Assembly: GCA_039198225.1 (NCBI GenBank)
Contig: JBCCTQ010000007.1
Span: forward strand, 1 to 64,000
Length of the DNA stretch: 64,000 nt
From: JASJAR01 sp039198225
GTDB taxonomy: Bacteria; Pseudomonadota; Alphaproteobacteria; Rhodobacterales; Rhodobacteraceae
Direction: 5' to 3'
Shown here piece by piece: positions 8,791-17,411 of this stretch. The notes beneath the pieces are model-generated. The model was given only the letters and a program-made list of their open reading frames with translations, was not told where the DNA came from and did no database searches. The position numbers were made by a program, and so were the translations under genes. Numbering within the stretch: the first letter of the stretch is position 1; each line of letters starts with the position of its first letter.

Positions 8791-10158
8791 TTACGCGTGC
8801 GTTTCAATCAAGGCGCGAATTTCGGTCATTTTCGAGTCGAGAAGCGCGGCGTCGCCCTTCGTTTCTAAATTGAGTCGCAGAAGTGGTTCCGTGTTCGAGG
8901 GCCGAATATTCATGCGCCATGTGCCGAAATCGAGCGACACACCGTCAAGGCGGTCGACCTCCGGTCCTTCAGCTTCGAGAGCTGCCACGACCCGTTCCAT
9001 TGTTGCTTTGGTTTCCCTAACAGTGAAATTGATTTCGCCCGAAGACGGAAATTGCTGCCGGAGATCTGCCACCAATTCGGAAACGCGTCCGCCCCGCCTG
9101 GTGAGAATTCCGAGCATCTGGACCCAGGGGATCATGCCGCTGCCGCAGTAAAAGAAGTCGCGGTAATAATGGTGGGCAGACATCTCCCCACCATAGGCCG
9201 CTTCCGCGCCTCGCATGGCGCCTTTGACGAATGCGTGCCCCACGCGTGAGCGCGTCGGTCGGCCGCCCCCCGCGGCAATGGTGGCTTCCACCGCACCGGT
9301 GACGCGCGGGTCATAGACGATGGCAGCGCCGGCTTCGCGGCGGAGCGTGGCGTCGGCCAAAAGGGCGACGACCAATTCGCCTGGGATCAGCTCGCCGGTT
9401 TCGTCATAGAAAAAGCAGCGGTCGAAATCCCCATCCCAGGCAATGGCGAGGTCTGCGCCTTCGCCCCTAACGCGCTCGGCGGTGCGTACGCGGTTCTCGG
9501 AAAGCATCGGGTTGGGAATACCGTTTGGAAAACTTGGGTCCGGCGCGTGGTCCATCCGGATGATGTCGAGCTCCGCCCCCCGGGCGATCAACCTCTCGGC
9601 AACCGTATCGAACGCAGCGCCCGCCGTGCCGTTGCCCGCATTGACGAGGATCCGCATCGGGCCGATGGCGGAAGCGTCGGCAAACCCCGCCACATGGTCT
9701 GCGAAGGCGGCGCGGAGGCTCTTTGCCCGGACCTGGCCGGCGCTCGGTGCCGGATCGTATTGGTCGGCTTCGGCGCGGGCTTTTAGCGCGGCAAGTTCGG
9801 TGGCCGGATCAAGGGGCCGGCTGCCGGGTCCGACGATTTTCATCCCATTGTACTCAATCGGGTTGTGGGAGGCAGTCACCATGATGCCTCCCCCCGCCTC
9901 GAGGAAAGCAGTGGCGAAATAGACCTCTTCGGTGCCGCAGAGGCCGATATCGATCACGTCGCGCCCGCGCCAGATCAATCCCTGGGCCAAGGCAGCGGCA
10001 AGGGCGGGGCTGGTGGGCCGGGCATCATAGCCCACAACCACCGGACCGGGGCCGGCGGTATCGGCGAAGGCCCGGCCGATCCGTTCGGCAATCGCGGCAT
10101 CGAGCGTTTCTCCTAAAACGCCGCGAATATCGTAGGCTTTGAAACAAGTCAGTTCCAC
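8791..10158 (-). CDS. Phosphomannomutase / phosphoglucomutase
   Basis: Cytoplasmic alpha-D-phosphohexomutase (455 residues) interconverting hexose 1- and 6-phosphates, feeding nucleotide sugars into polysaccharide synthesis. Visible motifs are the phosphoserine loop TASHNPIEYNGMK near residue 97, the metal loop DGDFDRC near 240, the sugar-binding GGEMSAHHYYRDF near 320 and the phosphate-binding RPSNTEP near 424. Length matches AlgC/ManB-type enzymes. Start is GTG at 10158 with an AGGGGG element 8 bp upstream; no ATG gives the conserved LTCFKAYDIRG N-terminus. The sugar transferase 150 bp upstream on the same strand supports a role in exopolysaccharide or surface glycans. Confidence 0.93.
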   Translation of the reverse strand: MELTCFKAYDIRGVLGETLDAAIAERIGRAFADTAGPGPVVVGYDARPTSPALAAALAQGLIWRGRDVIDIGLCGTEEVYFATAFLEAGGGIMVTASHNPIEYNGMKIVGPGSRPLDPATELAALKARAEADQYDPAPSAGQVRAKSLRAAFADHVAGFADASAIGPMRILVNAGNGTAGAAFDTVAERLIARGAELDIIRMDHAPDPSFPNGIPNPMLSENRVRTAERVRGEGADLAIAWDGDFDRCFFYDETGELIPGELVVALLADATLRREAGAAIVYDPRVTGAVEATIAAGGGRPTRSRVGHAFVKGAMRGAEAAYGGEMSAHHYYRDFFYCGSGMIPWVQMLGILTRRGGRVSELVADLRQQFPSSGEINFTVRETKATMERVVAALEAEGPEVDRLDGVSLDFGTWRMNIRPSNTEPLLRLNLETKGDAALLDSKMTEIRALIETHA

Positions 10159-10310
10159 AATAACCCCCTAGCTCACTTATCCTCTCGCAAGACGCGCGAA
10201 GCACTGCAAGACCGGAGGTTGAAATCCGCCGAGGTGAATAGGCCCTTGGGCGAGCCGGACACGGGGCGGCGCAAAAGCGCCAGTCCGGGAGCCATGCAGA
10301 TCTCGGCTTT

Positions 10311-10895
10311 TTACACCGTTCGGGGCAGCGGGCGACGCTTTGGGCCAGCAAGGGCCACCGGCCTGTCCGGCCGGGTCAGGCCGCAGGCGCCACGGCCGGA
10401 GATAACGCAGGGCATGGTCATCGCGAGAACCTGAAGATCGAGCATCGCGCTGCGGTTCTGAATATAGGCCAGATCGTAGCGATAACTTTCTTCAAAACTA
10501 AGTGCGTTCCGACCATTGACCTGGGCCCAACCGGTGATCCCTGGCCGCGCGGCCTGGCGCGCCTTACGGATGCTTGGCAATTGCGGTTGATCTGCCTCGA
10601 TCAAAGGGCGGGGGCCCACAACGGCCATATCGCCACGGAGGACGTTCCAAAATTCCGGCAATTCATCGAGGCTGAGGCGGCGGAGAATGCGCCCAAGCGC
10701 GGTTGGTCTTCCGTCCTCCCCAAAGCTCCGAAATTTCCAGATGGTGAACGGCGCACCGTTTGCACCGACCCGGAGCTGCCGGAAGAAGATTGGCCGACCC
10801 ATGGCCAACAGCACCGATCCGGCGATCAACACGAGGAGCGGCGCCAAAATCAGTGACGCGAGCAATGTAAAAGCAATGTCGAACCAGCGCGGCAC
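10311..10895 (-). CDS. Undecaprenyl-phosphate sugar (phosphoglycosyl) transferase
   Basis: Monotopic phosphoglycosyl transferase (194 residues, short PglC-like form without the N-terminal transmembrane domain of WbaP). It transfers a sugar phosphate from a UDP-sugar to undecaprenyl phosphate, starting exopolysaccharide or O-unit assembly at the inner membrane. Shown by the N-terminal reentrant helix (about 5-33), the FFRQLRVGANG and KFRSF motifs, the catalytic Asp-Glu pair in LSLDELPEFWNVLRGDM, the VGPRPL motif and RPGITGWAQVNGRN. Transcribed toward the phosphomannomutase. No Wzx/Wzy or other glycosyltransferases are in the window, so the product is unknown. Confidence 0.92.
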   Translation of the reverse strand: MPRWFDIAFTLLASLILAPLLVLIAGSVLLAMGRPIFFRQLRVGANGAPFTIWKFRSFGEDGRPTALGRILRRLSLDELPEFWNVLRGDMAVVGPRPLIEADQPQLPSIRKARQAARPGITGWAQVNGRNALSFEESYRYDLAYIQNRSAMLDLQVLAMTMPCVISGRGACGLTRPDRPVALAGPKRRPLPRTV

Positions 10896-10964
10896 GTTCG
10901 CCCCCCTAAAGCAGCCTCGCGCTCATAAAACGGGCGCCGTTACCGACCTCTGAATGTTCGAATT

Positions 10965-11738
10965 TTAGCTTTCGGGCAGCGGAAGACCGCGCACGGTTTG
11001 AAGAAGGTCAACAAATCCTGCGGCCTGGTGCGTCGCGGTGGCCCGGCCTTTTTCGGCACTGGCCAAGGCCGCCTCGCCCACCGTGCCAGCCGGGTTGAGG
11101 TCTTTGGCAATCCACGCAAGGGCGATCGAGCCCACAGGCGGGATCGACGCCCCTTCGGCGGCGGAAACGAAATCCTCCGCCGCGTCCATGTCCACAAGTT
11201 CGGGCTGGAACGCCAGGACCATCGAGGTCTCCACATCGCCGCCATGGATCCCATAGGTTAGCTCGCGCTCGGAATAGAGACCTTCCGGATGGCCGAAACT
11301 GCCCCACTGGCATTTGACGGCTACCATGCCCGCCTGGACGCGGAGCTCCCGGGCGAGGATGGAGATGAGGTCGAGATTGCCCCCATGGGAATTGGCAATG
11401 ACAATTTTGCGGATCCCGGCCCGGGCCACACTGAGGCCTATCTCGACCCAGGCTCTAAGCGCGGTTTCGGCCGACAGAGTGAGCGTGCCTTTCGCCCAAA
11501 GATGCTCGTTCGACTTCCCCACCGTTTGGATGGGGAGAATGCGGATATCGAGATCGGGTGGGCAGAGACGCGTGACTTCGGCGAGCATTCCCTCGGCGAT
11601 GATCGTGTCCGTGCCGAGCGGGAGGTGAGGCCCGTGCTGTTCAATAGCGGCCGTGGGCAGCACCGCAATCGTCTCCATCGGATCAATCCGGTCGAACGCC
11701 GCGGCACGGTGGGCGGCCCAGTCGTGGGCGGGGCTCAT
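10965..11738 (-). CDS. Creatininase-family amidohydrolase
   Basis: Metal-dependent cyclic amide hydrolase (257 residues) of the creatininase family. Metal ligands are visible in AAIEQHGPHLPLGTDT (Glu, His, Asp near residues 32-43), NSHGGN and IHGGDVETS. The frame is open to 12140, but the ATG at 11738 follows GGAGG by 7 bp and overlaps the upstream oxidoreductase stop as ATGA, so it is the likely start. It is the last gene of a - strand run that starts with an ABC importer at 18436. In that context it may open a ring such as a hydantoin, creatinine or related lactam; the substrate is inferred only. Confidence 0.9.
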   Translation of the reverse strand: MSPAHDWAAHRAAAFDRIDPMETIAVLPTAAIEQHGPHLPLGTDTIIAEGMLAEVTRLCPPDLDIRILPIQTVGKSNEHLWAKGTLTLSAETALRAWVEIGLSVARAGIRKIVIANSHGGNLDLISILARELRVQAGMVAVKCQWGSFGHPEGLYSERELTYGIHGGDVETSMVLAFQPELVDMDAAEDFVSAAEGASIPPVGSIALAWIAKDLNPAGTVGEAALASAEKGRATATHQAAGFVDLLQTVRGLPLPES

Positions 11739-12364
11739 GCGGTCCTCCGGAGCGGTATCCCGGTGGGGCGGCCGAGGAACGCATCCATGCGCTTGGCCAC
11801 GCGGGCGAGGTGTTTTTCGCGCGTGGCAGGGCTTGAACTGTCCATGAGGTAGTGGGCGGCGAAGGCCTTCCGGCAATGGGGGGCACATAGGACACCCACG
11901 CCCCGGAGGAGGGTGCGTTTGCCCGGTGCGCCGACATAGCGCGTGAGCCAGAAACTCGCCCCGCAGGTGGTAAAGACCGCGAGCCGCCGGATATGGGAGA
12001 GCCCCGGACGGATCGTTGAGTTCTCCTGGTTCGGCATGAAAAAGGCCACGCCCGGCACGAGTACCCGGTCGAGCCAGCCTTTGAGGAGAGCCGGGAGCCC
12101 GTACCACCAGGTCGGGTAGACGAATATGAGTGTGTCGCACCAGCGGAGATGGGCGACGTCTTCGGCCACCGGCGCGGTATTGATCGCCTCGTTTTCATAC
12201 GTCTCGAGTTCGGCGGCGGTGAGCACCGGGTCAAAGCCTCGCCTGTAAAGATCGAGGATCCGCACCTCTGCTCCGGCCGCGTCGAGCTTTTCGGCCACGA
12301 GGTCGCGGATCGCGGCTGTGAAGCTTTCGGGACGAGGATGGCAATAGATAAGGAGCGCACGCAT
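11735..12364 (-). CDS. Flavodoxin-fold NAD(P)H oxidoreductase, copy 1
   Basis: NAD(P)H:quinone-oxidoreductase-like flavoprotein (209 residues) with a flavodoxin-like fold. Indicators are the N-terminal IYCHPRPESF phosphate loop, FVYPTWWYGLPALLKGWLDRV near residue 80 and the FTTCGAS loop near 130, typical of the YwrO/MdaB group that carries FMN or FAD. It lies 3 bp after its paralogue (12368-12952) and couples through ATGA to the creatininase-family gene. The C-terminal region has four cysteine residues and is less typical. Likely reduces a quinone, azo or nitro compound, or an enzyme flavin in the same pathway. Confidence 0.88.
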   Translation of the reverse strand: MRALLIYCHPRPESFTAAIRDLVAEKLDAAGAEVRILDLYRRGFDPVLTAAELETYENEAINTAPVAEDVAHLRWCDTLIFVYPTWWYGLPALLKGWLDRVLVPGVAFFMPNQENSTIRPGLSHIRRLAVFTTCGASFWLTRYVGAPGKRTLLRGVGVLCAPHCRKAFAAHYLMDSSSPATREKHLARVAKRMDAFLGRPTGIPLRRTA

Positions 12365-12367
12365 GGT

Positions 12368-12952
12368 TCAGAAGGCTTTCATTTCGCGGCTAACGCGGGC
12401 GAGAAAGTGCCCGCGTTTGGCCGCATCGGCTCGGTTCATATCATAAAGCGCGAGATAACGGGTCTTGAGCGGGCGGCAGACATGCCAGATCGCCCGTGTG
12501 ACGCATTTCCGAGGCGGATCGCCGACGAGCATGGCCCGGGTGCGCGTGCCTCCATAGGTCGTTACCGCCGCAAGGCGCCGGATCTGGCGGAGGTTGGGGC
12601 GGACTTTCCCGTCTTCGAGCCGAAACGAGACGCCGGGGAGGAAGACCCGGTCGAGATAGCCTTTGAGGATGGCCGGAAAACCGAAATTCCAGACAGGGTA
12701 TACCAGGACGAGCGCCTCGGCCGCCCTAAGACGATCGACATACGGGGCGACCGGGGCGATGTTGGCGGGTTCCTCATGGTAGCCCCGGCGCTCAGCCTCG
12801 GTCAGAACCGGGTTGAAACCCTCCCCGTTGAGGTCGAGATCGTCGACCTCCCACCCTTTGGCCTCGAGGGCGTCAATAACCCCGGCATGGAGCGCGGCCG
12901 AGAAGCTTTCGGGACAAGGATGGGCAAAGATTACATGGGCGCGCTTGGTCAT
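12368..12952 (-). CDS. Flavodoxin-fold NAD(P)H oxidoreductase, copy 2
   Basis: Paralogue (194 residues) of the gene at 11735-12364, with the same arrangement: FAHPCPESFSAA loop at the N-terminus, LVYPVWNFGFPAILKGYLDRV near residue 80, TTYGGTRT loop near 125. The two genes are 3 bp apart, which points to tandem duplication with divergence; they could form a heterodimer or act on successive intermediates. A palindromic repeat (12978-13053) lies directly upstream and separates this trio from the FAD oxidase gene at 13095. Confidence 0.88.
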   Translation of the reverse strand: MTKRAHVIFAHPCPESFSAALHAGVIDALEAKGWEVDDLDLNGEGFNPVLTEAERRGYHEEPANIAPVAPYVDRLRAAEALVLVYPVWNFGFPAILKGYLDRVFLPGVSFRLEDGKVRPNLRQIRRLAAVTTYGGTRTRAMLVGDPPRKCVTRAIWHVCRPLKTRYLALYDMNRADAAKRGHFLARVSREMKAF

Positions 12953-12977
12953 CCGCGGGCGCCTTCGGATTTCGGTG

Positions 12978-13053
12978 CCTCCGGCGGGAGTATTTTTCCC
13001 AGGATGAAGGCGCCGGCTTTTGCTTCATCCTGGAGGCAAATACTCGCGGGGGT
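12978..13053. repeat. Dispersed palindromic element, two copies head to head
   Basis: Left copy at 12978-13009 reads GCCTCCGGCGGGAGTATTT and continues with CCCAGGATGAAG. The right copy at 13023-13053 is its inverse (CTTCATCCTGG, then CAAATACTC and GCGGG). The two form a long imperfect hairpin with a 13-bp spacer. Related single copies occur at 28223, 31771, 48919, 49111 and, inside a gene, 62314. It sits between two - strand genes and may affect operon transcription or mRNA stability. Confidence 0.85.
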
Positions 13054-13094
13054 GAATTGGGGCCGAGGGCCACAAGAGGGGGCGGCGAGCCCCC

Positions 13095-14492
13095 TCATTC
13101 CGCCGCCTGCAAACGAGGATAGGCGTACATTTCAGCGTAGTCCCAATCTGGGTTATCCCAGGCAATCATTTTGCCTGGATTAAGAAGACCCTTGGGATCG
13201 GCTTCCTTTTTAAACGCCAATTGCCGGTCATCCACGGTTTGGCGGCCGCCTTCCTCGAGCGTGTAACGATGGGGATTGAAGATCATGGCGCCTGCGGCCT
13301 CATGGGCGCGGACGATCTCGTCGAGACGGGCTTCGCTGGAGAATTTGACGAGGCTAAGCCCAGCAAACATCACGCGACCCCCTTCGCGCATAACCTCGAG
13401 ATGTTGGAGGACTTCCGGCGAGAACTCGGCGCGGATCTTTTCGACAAGTTCGAGATGGGTCGGCGCGCCGTAGCGGACCTGAAGGTAAGTAATGTCGGGA
13501 TCGATTTTGAGGGCGCGGAGCGTGGTGTGGTTCCAGCCGTATTCGAAAACCGGTCCGGGATCACGCCAGTCGGTGTCGTCCGAGCGGTAAAGGAGTTTGG
13601 CCGCTTGCCTCCGAGAAAGAAACGTTTCGAACCCGTCGAGTGAATGGGGCGCCACCATAATGCCGACGAGGTGGGTGGTGTCGTCGACATATTTGGCGAC
13701 CCGCTGAAAGTAGCGCTTCGCGGTCGGCGCTTCGTAGACGCTGGCGAGTTTGATGAGGATCCCGTCTTCGGCGGCGAGATCGGAGGCGAAACGGGCGGCT
13801 TCGACGAAGTCATCGAAGGCCACGAACATGTCGACCCATTCATAGGCCGGCGCGAGGGGCATCTCGATCTCGGTGATGATGCCATTGGTCCCATAGGCGT
13901 GGGAGACCCGCGCGAGTTCCTCACCCCGGAATTCGAGGATCCGCGGGTTTTCTTCCATGGTCACGACCCGGAGGCGAATGATGTTGCCAAGATCGCGGAG
14001 GGCGCCCCAGGTGCAAGACCCGACCCCGCCTGAGCCGCCGGCAATGAACCCTCCGATGGTCGCCGTGGCCCAGGTTGAGGAATACATGCGGATCTCTTGC
14101 CCGGACGCCTCTTTGCAGGCCGCGTCGAGGTCTTTCAAAACCACGCCCGGTTCGCAGACGACCCGGCCGGGGCCGATCTCTTTAACATTGTCCATGTTCC
14201 GAAGGTGCATCACGCAGCCGCCTTCGAGGGGCATGGCTTGGCCGTAATTCCCGGTGCCGGAGCCCCGGGTCGTGACCGGCACGTTATGGGCGAAACAGAC
14301 CTTCAAAACCTCGATCACCTCGGCTTCGGAGCGAGGGCTCACGACGAAATCTGCCGTCACATGGTCGAGGCGGGCCTTTAGGACCGGGGAATACCAGAAG
14401 AAATCCCGGCTTTTCCGGCGGATCTCCTCGGCATCGTCCTCTTGGTCGAGATGGGCGAGGGCGGCTTTGGCGGCGGCGACGTTGGGGGTCAT
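13095..14492 (-). CDS. FAD-binding oxidase (GlcD / D-lactate dehydrogenase type)
   Basis: FAD-linked oxidoreductase (465 residues) with a PCMH-type FAD domain in the first half: FVVSPRSEAEVIEVLKVC near residue 50, the TTRGSGTGNYGQAM loop near 75 and GGFIAGGSGGVGSCTWG near 145. The oxidase C-terminal domain ends in NPGKMI. The family oxidises alpha-hydroxy acids or similar alcohols; the substrate is not readable. Its ATG overlaps the stop of the upstream amidohydrolase as ATGA (14489-14492), so it belongs to the ABC importer operon and probably acts on a product of the imported compound. Confidence 0.9.
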   Translation of the reverse strand: MTPNVAAAKAALAHLDQEDDAEEIRRKSRDFFWYSPVLKARLDHVTADFVVSPRSEAEVIEVLKVCFAHNVPVTTRGSGTGNYGQAMPLEGGCVMHLRNMDNVKEIGPGRVVCEPGVVLKDLDAACKEASGQEIRMYSSTWATATIGGFIAGGSGGVGSCTWGALRDLGNIIRLRVVTMEENPRILEFRGEELARVSHAYGTNGIITEIEMPLAPAYEWVDMFVAFDDFVEAARFASDLAAEDGILIKLASVYEAPTAKRYFQRVAKYVDDTTHLVGIMVAPHSLDGFETFLSRRQAAKLLYRSDDTDWRDPGPVFEYGWNHTTLRALKIDPDITYLQVRYGAPTHLELVEKIRAEFSPEVLQHLEVMREGGRVMFAGLSLVKFSSEARLDEIVRAHEAAGAMIFNPHRYTLEEGGRQTVDDRQLAFKKEADPKGLLNPGKMIAWDNPDWDYAEMYAYPRLQAAE

Positions 14493-15751
14493 GACACCTC
14501 CATTAGGTGATCGAGTTCGGCATAGGCGGGGAGGGTGCGGTCGATAGCCGCGCCGCCCCGGAGGACAACCCGGTCAGATTGGGGGCGGGCATAGAGCTCG
14601 GTCCAGTCCCTGGCGTTAAATATAACGAGATCGGCGGAAGCACCCGGTGCGAGGGTCTGGGGGCTGATCCCCATAGCCGCGGCCGGGGCGGCGGAAAAGG
14701 CCAAGGGCCAATCGGAGCGGGAATGGTCGAGATGGCCAATCCGGGTGGCCTGGCGCATGACTTCGAGCATATCGAGATCCCCGTATGCATAGAACGGGTC
14801 ACGGGTATTGTCCGAGGCGAAGGATACCGGGATAGCGTTGTCGCGCATCTCATGGACCAATGTGATCCCCCGGAGCCGCGGCGTGCCCGGACCCCGATCT
14901 TGGAGATAAAGGTTGCACATCGGAAGGCTGACCACATGGATCCCGGTCGCGGCCACGAGCCCCAGCGTGTCTTCCGCCCGGCCGGGGTCTTGGGACGACA
15001 AAGAACAGCAATGGCCCACCGTCACGCGCCCTTCAAACCCTGTCTCATCGACGGCAAGGGCGATTGCACGGAGCGTCTCGCTGGCGGGGTCGAGGGTTTC
15101 GTCCACGTGAAAATCGGCGTCTCGCCCGTGGAGCGTGGCGATCTCGAAAAAGAGGCGGAGATCGTCATCGAGCCCCGGGGTCGGATAAGTCACGGCTCCG
15201 AGCACGCCCTGGGCGTGGGCTACCGTTTTGGCGATCTCTAGAAAGATCGGCTCGGCCACCATGTCGCAAGGGACAAGGTTGACCGCCTGGAGTTCGATCC
15301 GGCCGGCCCAGCTCTCGCGGAGCTCTTCGAAGACCGGGAAGCTGATCGAATGTTGGGGCGGGATGGAATCGAGATGGGTCCGGATCGCCCTCGTCCCGTG
15401 GGCATAGGCCGCGCGGAGGCCAAACTCCATCCGTGCGCGGACATCTTCTGCCGTCCAACGGGCGCTCCGGTCGGCCCCCACGGCGTTGAGCGCGCCCATG
15501 AAGGTGCCATCGGGATTGGCCGCGCGGGGCCAGATATGGCCTTTGTCGAGATGGGTGTGCATGTCGACGAAGGCCGGCAAAACGATGGCCCGGGCCATAT
15601 CGACCTCGGGCCCGATGGGTGCTTCGGCGATGCGGCCGCCCGAGAGGGCCATATCGGTGGTGATAAGGTCGCCGTCCTGGCCGAGGAGCGCAGCCGGGAG
15701 CGTGACGTTCTTTAGCGTGAAATCCCCCGTCGGCAGGGTGATGAAGTCCAT
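14489..15751 (-). CDS. Cytosine-deaminase-like amidohydrolase
   Basis: Amidohydrolase-superfamily enzyme (420 residues) of the CodA/N-isopropylammelide group, which deaminates or hydrolyses N-heterocycles. Metal ligands are seen in FVDMHTHLDKGHIWPR near residue 57, DFHVDE near 200, GHCCSLSS near 235 and SFASDNTRDPF near 300; the last matches the CodA Asp-Asn region. The frame is open to 15784, but the ATG at 15751 shares a base with the permease stop (TGATG), matching the coupling seen through the operon. Likely the first intracellular step on the substrate brought in by the adjacent ABC importer. The exact heterocycle is unknown. Confidence 0.9.
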   Translation of the reverse strand: MDFITLPTGDFTLKNVTLPAALLGQDGDLITTDMALSGGRIAEAPIGPEVDMARAIVLPAFVDMHTHLDKGHIWPRAANPDGTFMGALNAVGADRSARWTAEDVRARMEFGLRAAYAHGTRAIRTHLDSIPPQHSISFPVFEELRESWAGRIELQAVNLVPCDMVAEPIFLEIAKTVAHAQGVLGAVTYPTPGLDDDLRLFFEIATLHGRDADFHVDETLDPASETLRAIALAVDETGFEGRVTVGHCCSLSSQDPGRAEDTLGLVAATGIHVVSLPMCNLYLQDRGPGTPRLRGITLVHEMRDNAIPVSFASDNTRDPFYAYGDLDMLEVMRQATRIGHLDHSRSDWPLAFSAAPAAAMGISPQTLAPGASADLVIFNARDWTELYARPQSDRVVLRGGAAIDRTLPAYAELDHLMEVS

Positions 15752-16605
15752 CAACCCTCCCGTCTGACGGCACTTTCGTGCCACTTCCGAAGGAGCATAT
15801 GGGAGAGAAAACTCGTCAGGAGATAAATCGCGATTCCGGTCACGATGATCAAAAAGAGCGCAGCGAACATTTTCGGCACCTGGAGCCTGTAGGAGGCTTC
15901 GAGGATCCGGAAGGCAAGGCCCGAGCCGATGCCGCCGGTACCCGCAACGAACTCGGCGACCACCGCGCCGATGAGTGAGAGCCCACCTGCGATCCGCAGC
16001 CCTGAAAGAAAGTAGGGCAATGCCGACGGCCCTTCGAGAAAGCGCAGCTTTTGCCAGCGGGACGCGCCGTAGACCTGGAAGAGATCGCGGAGGTTATGGT
16101 CGGATGAGTTAAGCCCCATCACCGTGTTCGACAGGATCGGGAAGAAGGCCACGATCCAGGCGCAGATCAAGAGCCCGACGGTTCGGTCCGCATAGATAAA
16201 GATCAAGGGCGCGATGGCCACGATAGGTGTGACTTGCAGCACCACCGCATAAGGAAAGAATGACAGCTCGACCCATTTCGAGAGGTTGAAGAGCACGGCA
16301 AGGCCGACGCCCACCGAGATGGCGAGGCTTAGGGCGAGGAAGGTGATGGTGATGGTCACCCACCAACTGTCGATCAGCGACGCCCAATTTTCCACCAGCG
16401 CGCTAAACACCCGGTCAGGGCCAGGGAGGATGTAATGGGGGATCTCGTTGACGGTCACCAGAAGGTGCCAGCCGCCGAGGACAATTATCAGAACGACGAC
16501 GGGCAATGCGTAGCGGGCGATGGCCTGGCGCTTTCGTGAGCGGGCCCGGGCCAGCTCTTCTTCATCGACGATCTCGACGACGCCCCCAAGGGTCATATCG
16601 CTCAT
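15751..16605 (-). CDS. ABC transporter permease (SsuC/TauC/ThiX type)
   Basis: Inner-membrane permease (284 residues) of a NitT/TauT-family importer. Five to six transmembrane helices are visible, with the EAA-type loop (YGASRWQKLRFLEGPSALPY, about 190-210) that contacts the ATPase. Start chosen at the ATG at 16605, which overlaps the ATPase stop as ATGA; the open frame extends further to 16653. Works with the ATPase at 16602-17411 and the binding protein at 17411-18436. Confidence 0.93.
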   Translation of the reverse strand: MSDMTLGGVVEIVDEEELARARSRKRQAIARYALPVVVLIIVLGGWHLLVTVNEIPHYILPGPDRVFSALVENWASLIDSWWVTITITFLALSLAISVGVGLAVLFNLSKWVELSFFPYAVVLQVTPIVAIAPLIFIYADRTVGLLICAWIVAFFPILSNTVMGLNSSDHNLRDLFQVYGASRWQKLRFLEGPSALPYFLSGLRIAGGLSLIGAVVAEFVAGTGGIGSGLAFRILEASYRLQVPKMFAALFLIIVTGIAIYLLTSFLSHMLLRKWHESAVRREG

Positions 16606-17411
16606 TGCCCGGCTCCTATGGCATCCTTGAGGGCCCCGGACGCGCCCCGGCAATGGGCGGCGTATTCAGCCGATGTGCGGAATTCTTCTGTCCGAGGGTA
16701 GGGTTCGTCGACGCCTAGCTCACGGATGACCCGGCCCGGGCGCGCGGCCATGACCACGATCCGGTCCGACAGAAACACGCTTTCAAACACCGAATGGGTG
16801 ACGAAGATCACCGTCGAGTTGATCCGGTCTTTGAGGGCCAAAAGGTCGTTGTTGAGTTTGAACCGGGTGATCTCGTCGAGGGCGGCGAAAGGCTCATCCA
16901 TGAGGATGAGTCGCGGCCGGGTCACCATGGCGCGAGCGATCGAGACCCGCATTTTCATGCCGCCGGATAGCTCGCGGGGATAGGCGCCTTGGAACTCGTC
17001 GAGCCCCACCATGGCGAGCGCTTCGTCGATCCCATTTTGGACTGAGGCGCGGGATTTCCCCTGGAGCCGGAAGGGCAGCCAAACATTGTCGGCCACCGTT
17101 GCCCAAGGCATCAAGGTGGGCTCCTGGAGCACCACGGACAAATCGCCGGGCGCGCGGGGAATGTCCCAGCGGATCGACCCTTTCGTCGGGTGAATAAGAT
17201 CGGCGATCAGCCGTAGCGCGGTGGATTTCCCGCAACCAGAGGGTCCGAGCAGGGAGATGAAATCGCCTTCGCGCACGTCGAGGTTCATGTCGCGAAGGGC
17301 AACGACGTCGCGGCCGAAGACCTTATCGACTCCTCCCATCGACAGAATGCGCTCCCGCGCGCTGTGGTCCTCGGCGACAGGCGCCGCCGAGGCCGGGCTT
17401 CCGTCCGCCAT
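16602..17411 (-). CDS. ABC transporter ATP-binding protein (SsuB/TauB type)
   Basis: Cytoplasmic ATPase (269 residues) driving the adjacent importer. Walker A is LGPSGCGKST near residue 58, the Q-loop lies in VVLQEPTLMPW, the signature is LSGGMKMRVSIARAM, and Walker B with the switch region is LILMDEPFAALDEITR, followed by the H-loop VTHSVFE. These features match NitT/TauT-type ATPases. The ATG at 17411 overlaps the stop of the binding protein gene (TGATG); a GTG one codon earlier is less likely. Confidence 0.95.
   Translation of the reverse strand: MADGSPASAAPVAEDHSARERILSMGGVDKVFGRDVVALRDMNLDVREGDFISLLGPSGCGKSTALRLIADLIHPTKGSIRWDIPRAPGDLSVVLQEPTLMPWATVADNVWLPFRLQGKSRASVQNGIDEALAMVGLDEFQGAYPRELSGGMKMRVSIARAMVTRPRLILMDEPFAALDEITRFKLNNDLLALKDRINSTVIFVTHSVFESVFLSDRIVVMAARPGRVIRELGVDEPYPRTEEFRTSAEYAAHCRGASGALKDAIGAGQ

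Noticed and set aside
11739..12140. N-terminal extension of the creatininase-family gene
   Set aside because: It overlaps the flavodoxin-fold gene completely in another frame; the ATG at 11738 has a GGAGG site and ATGA coupling.
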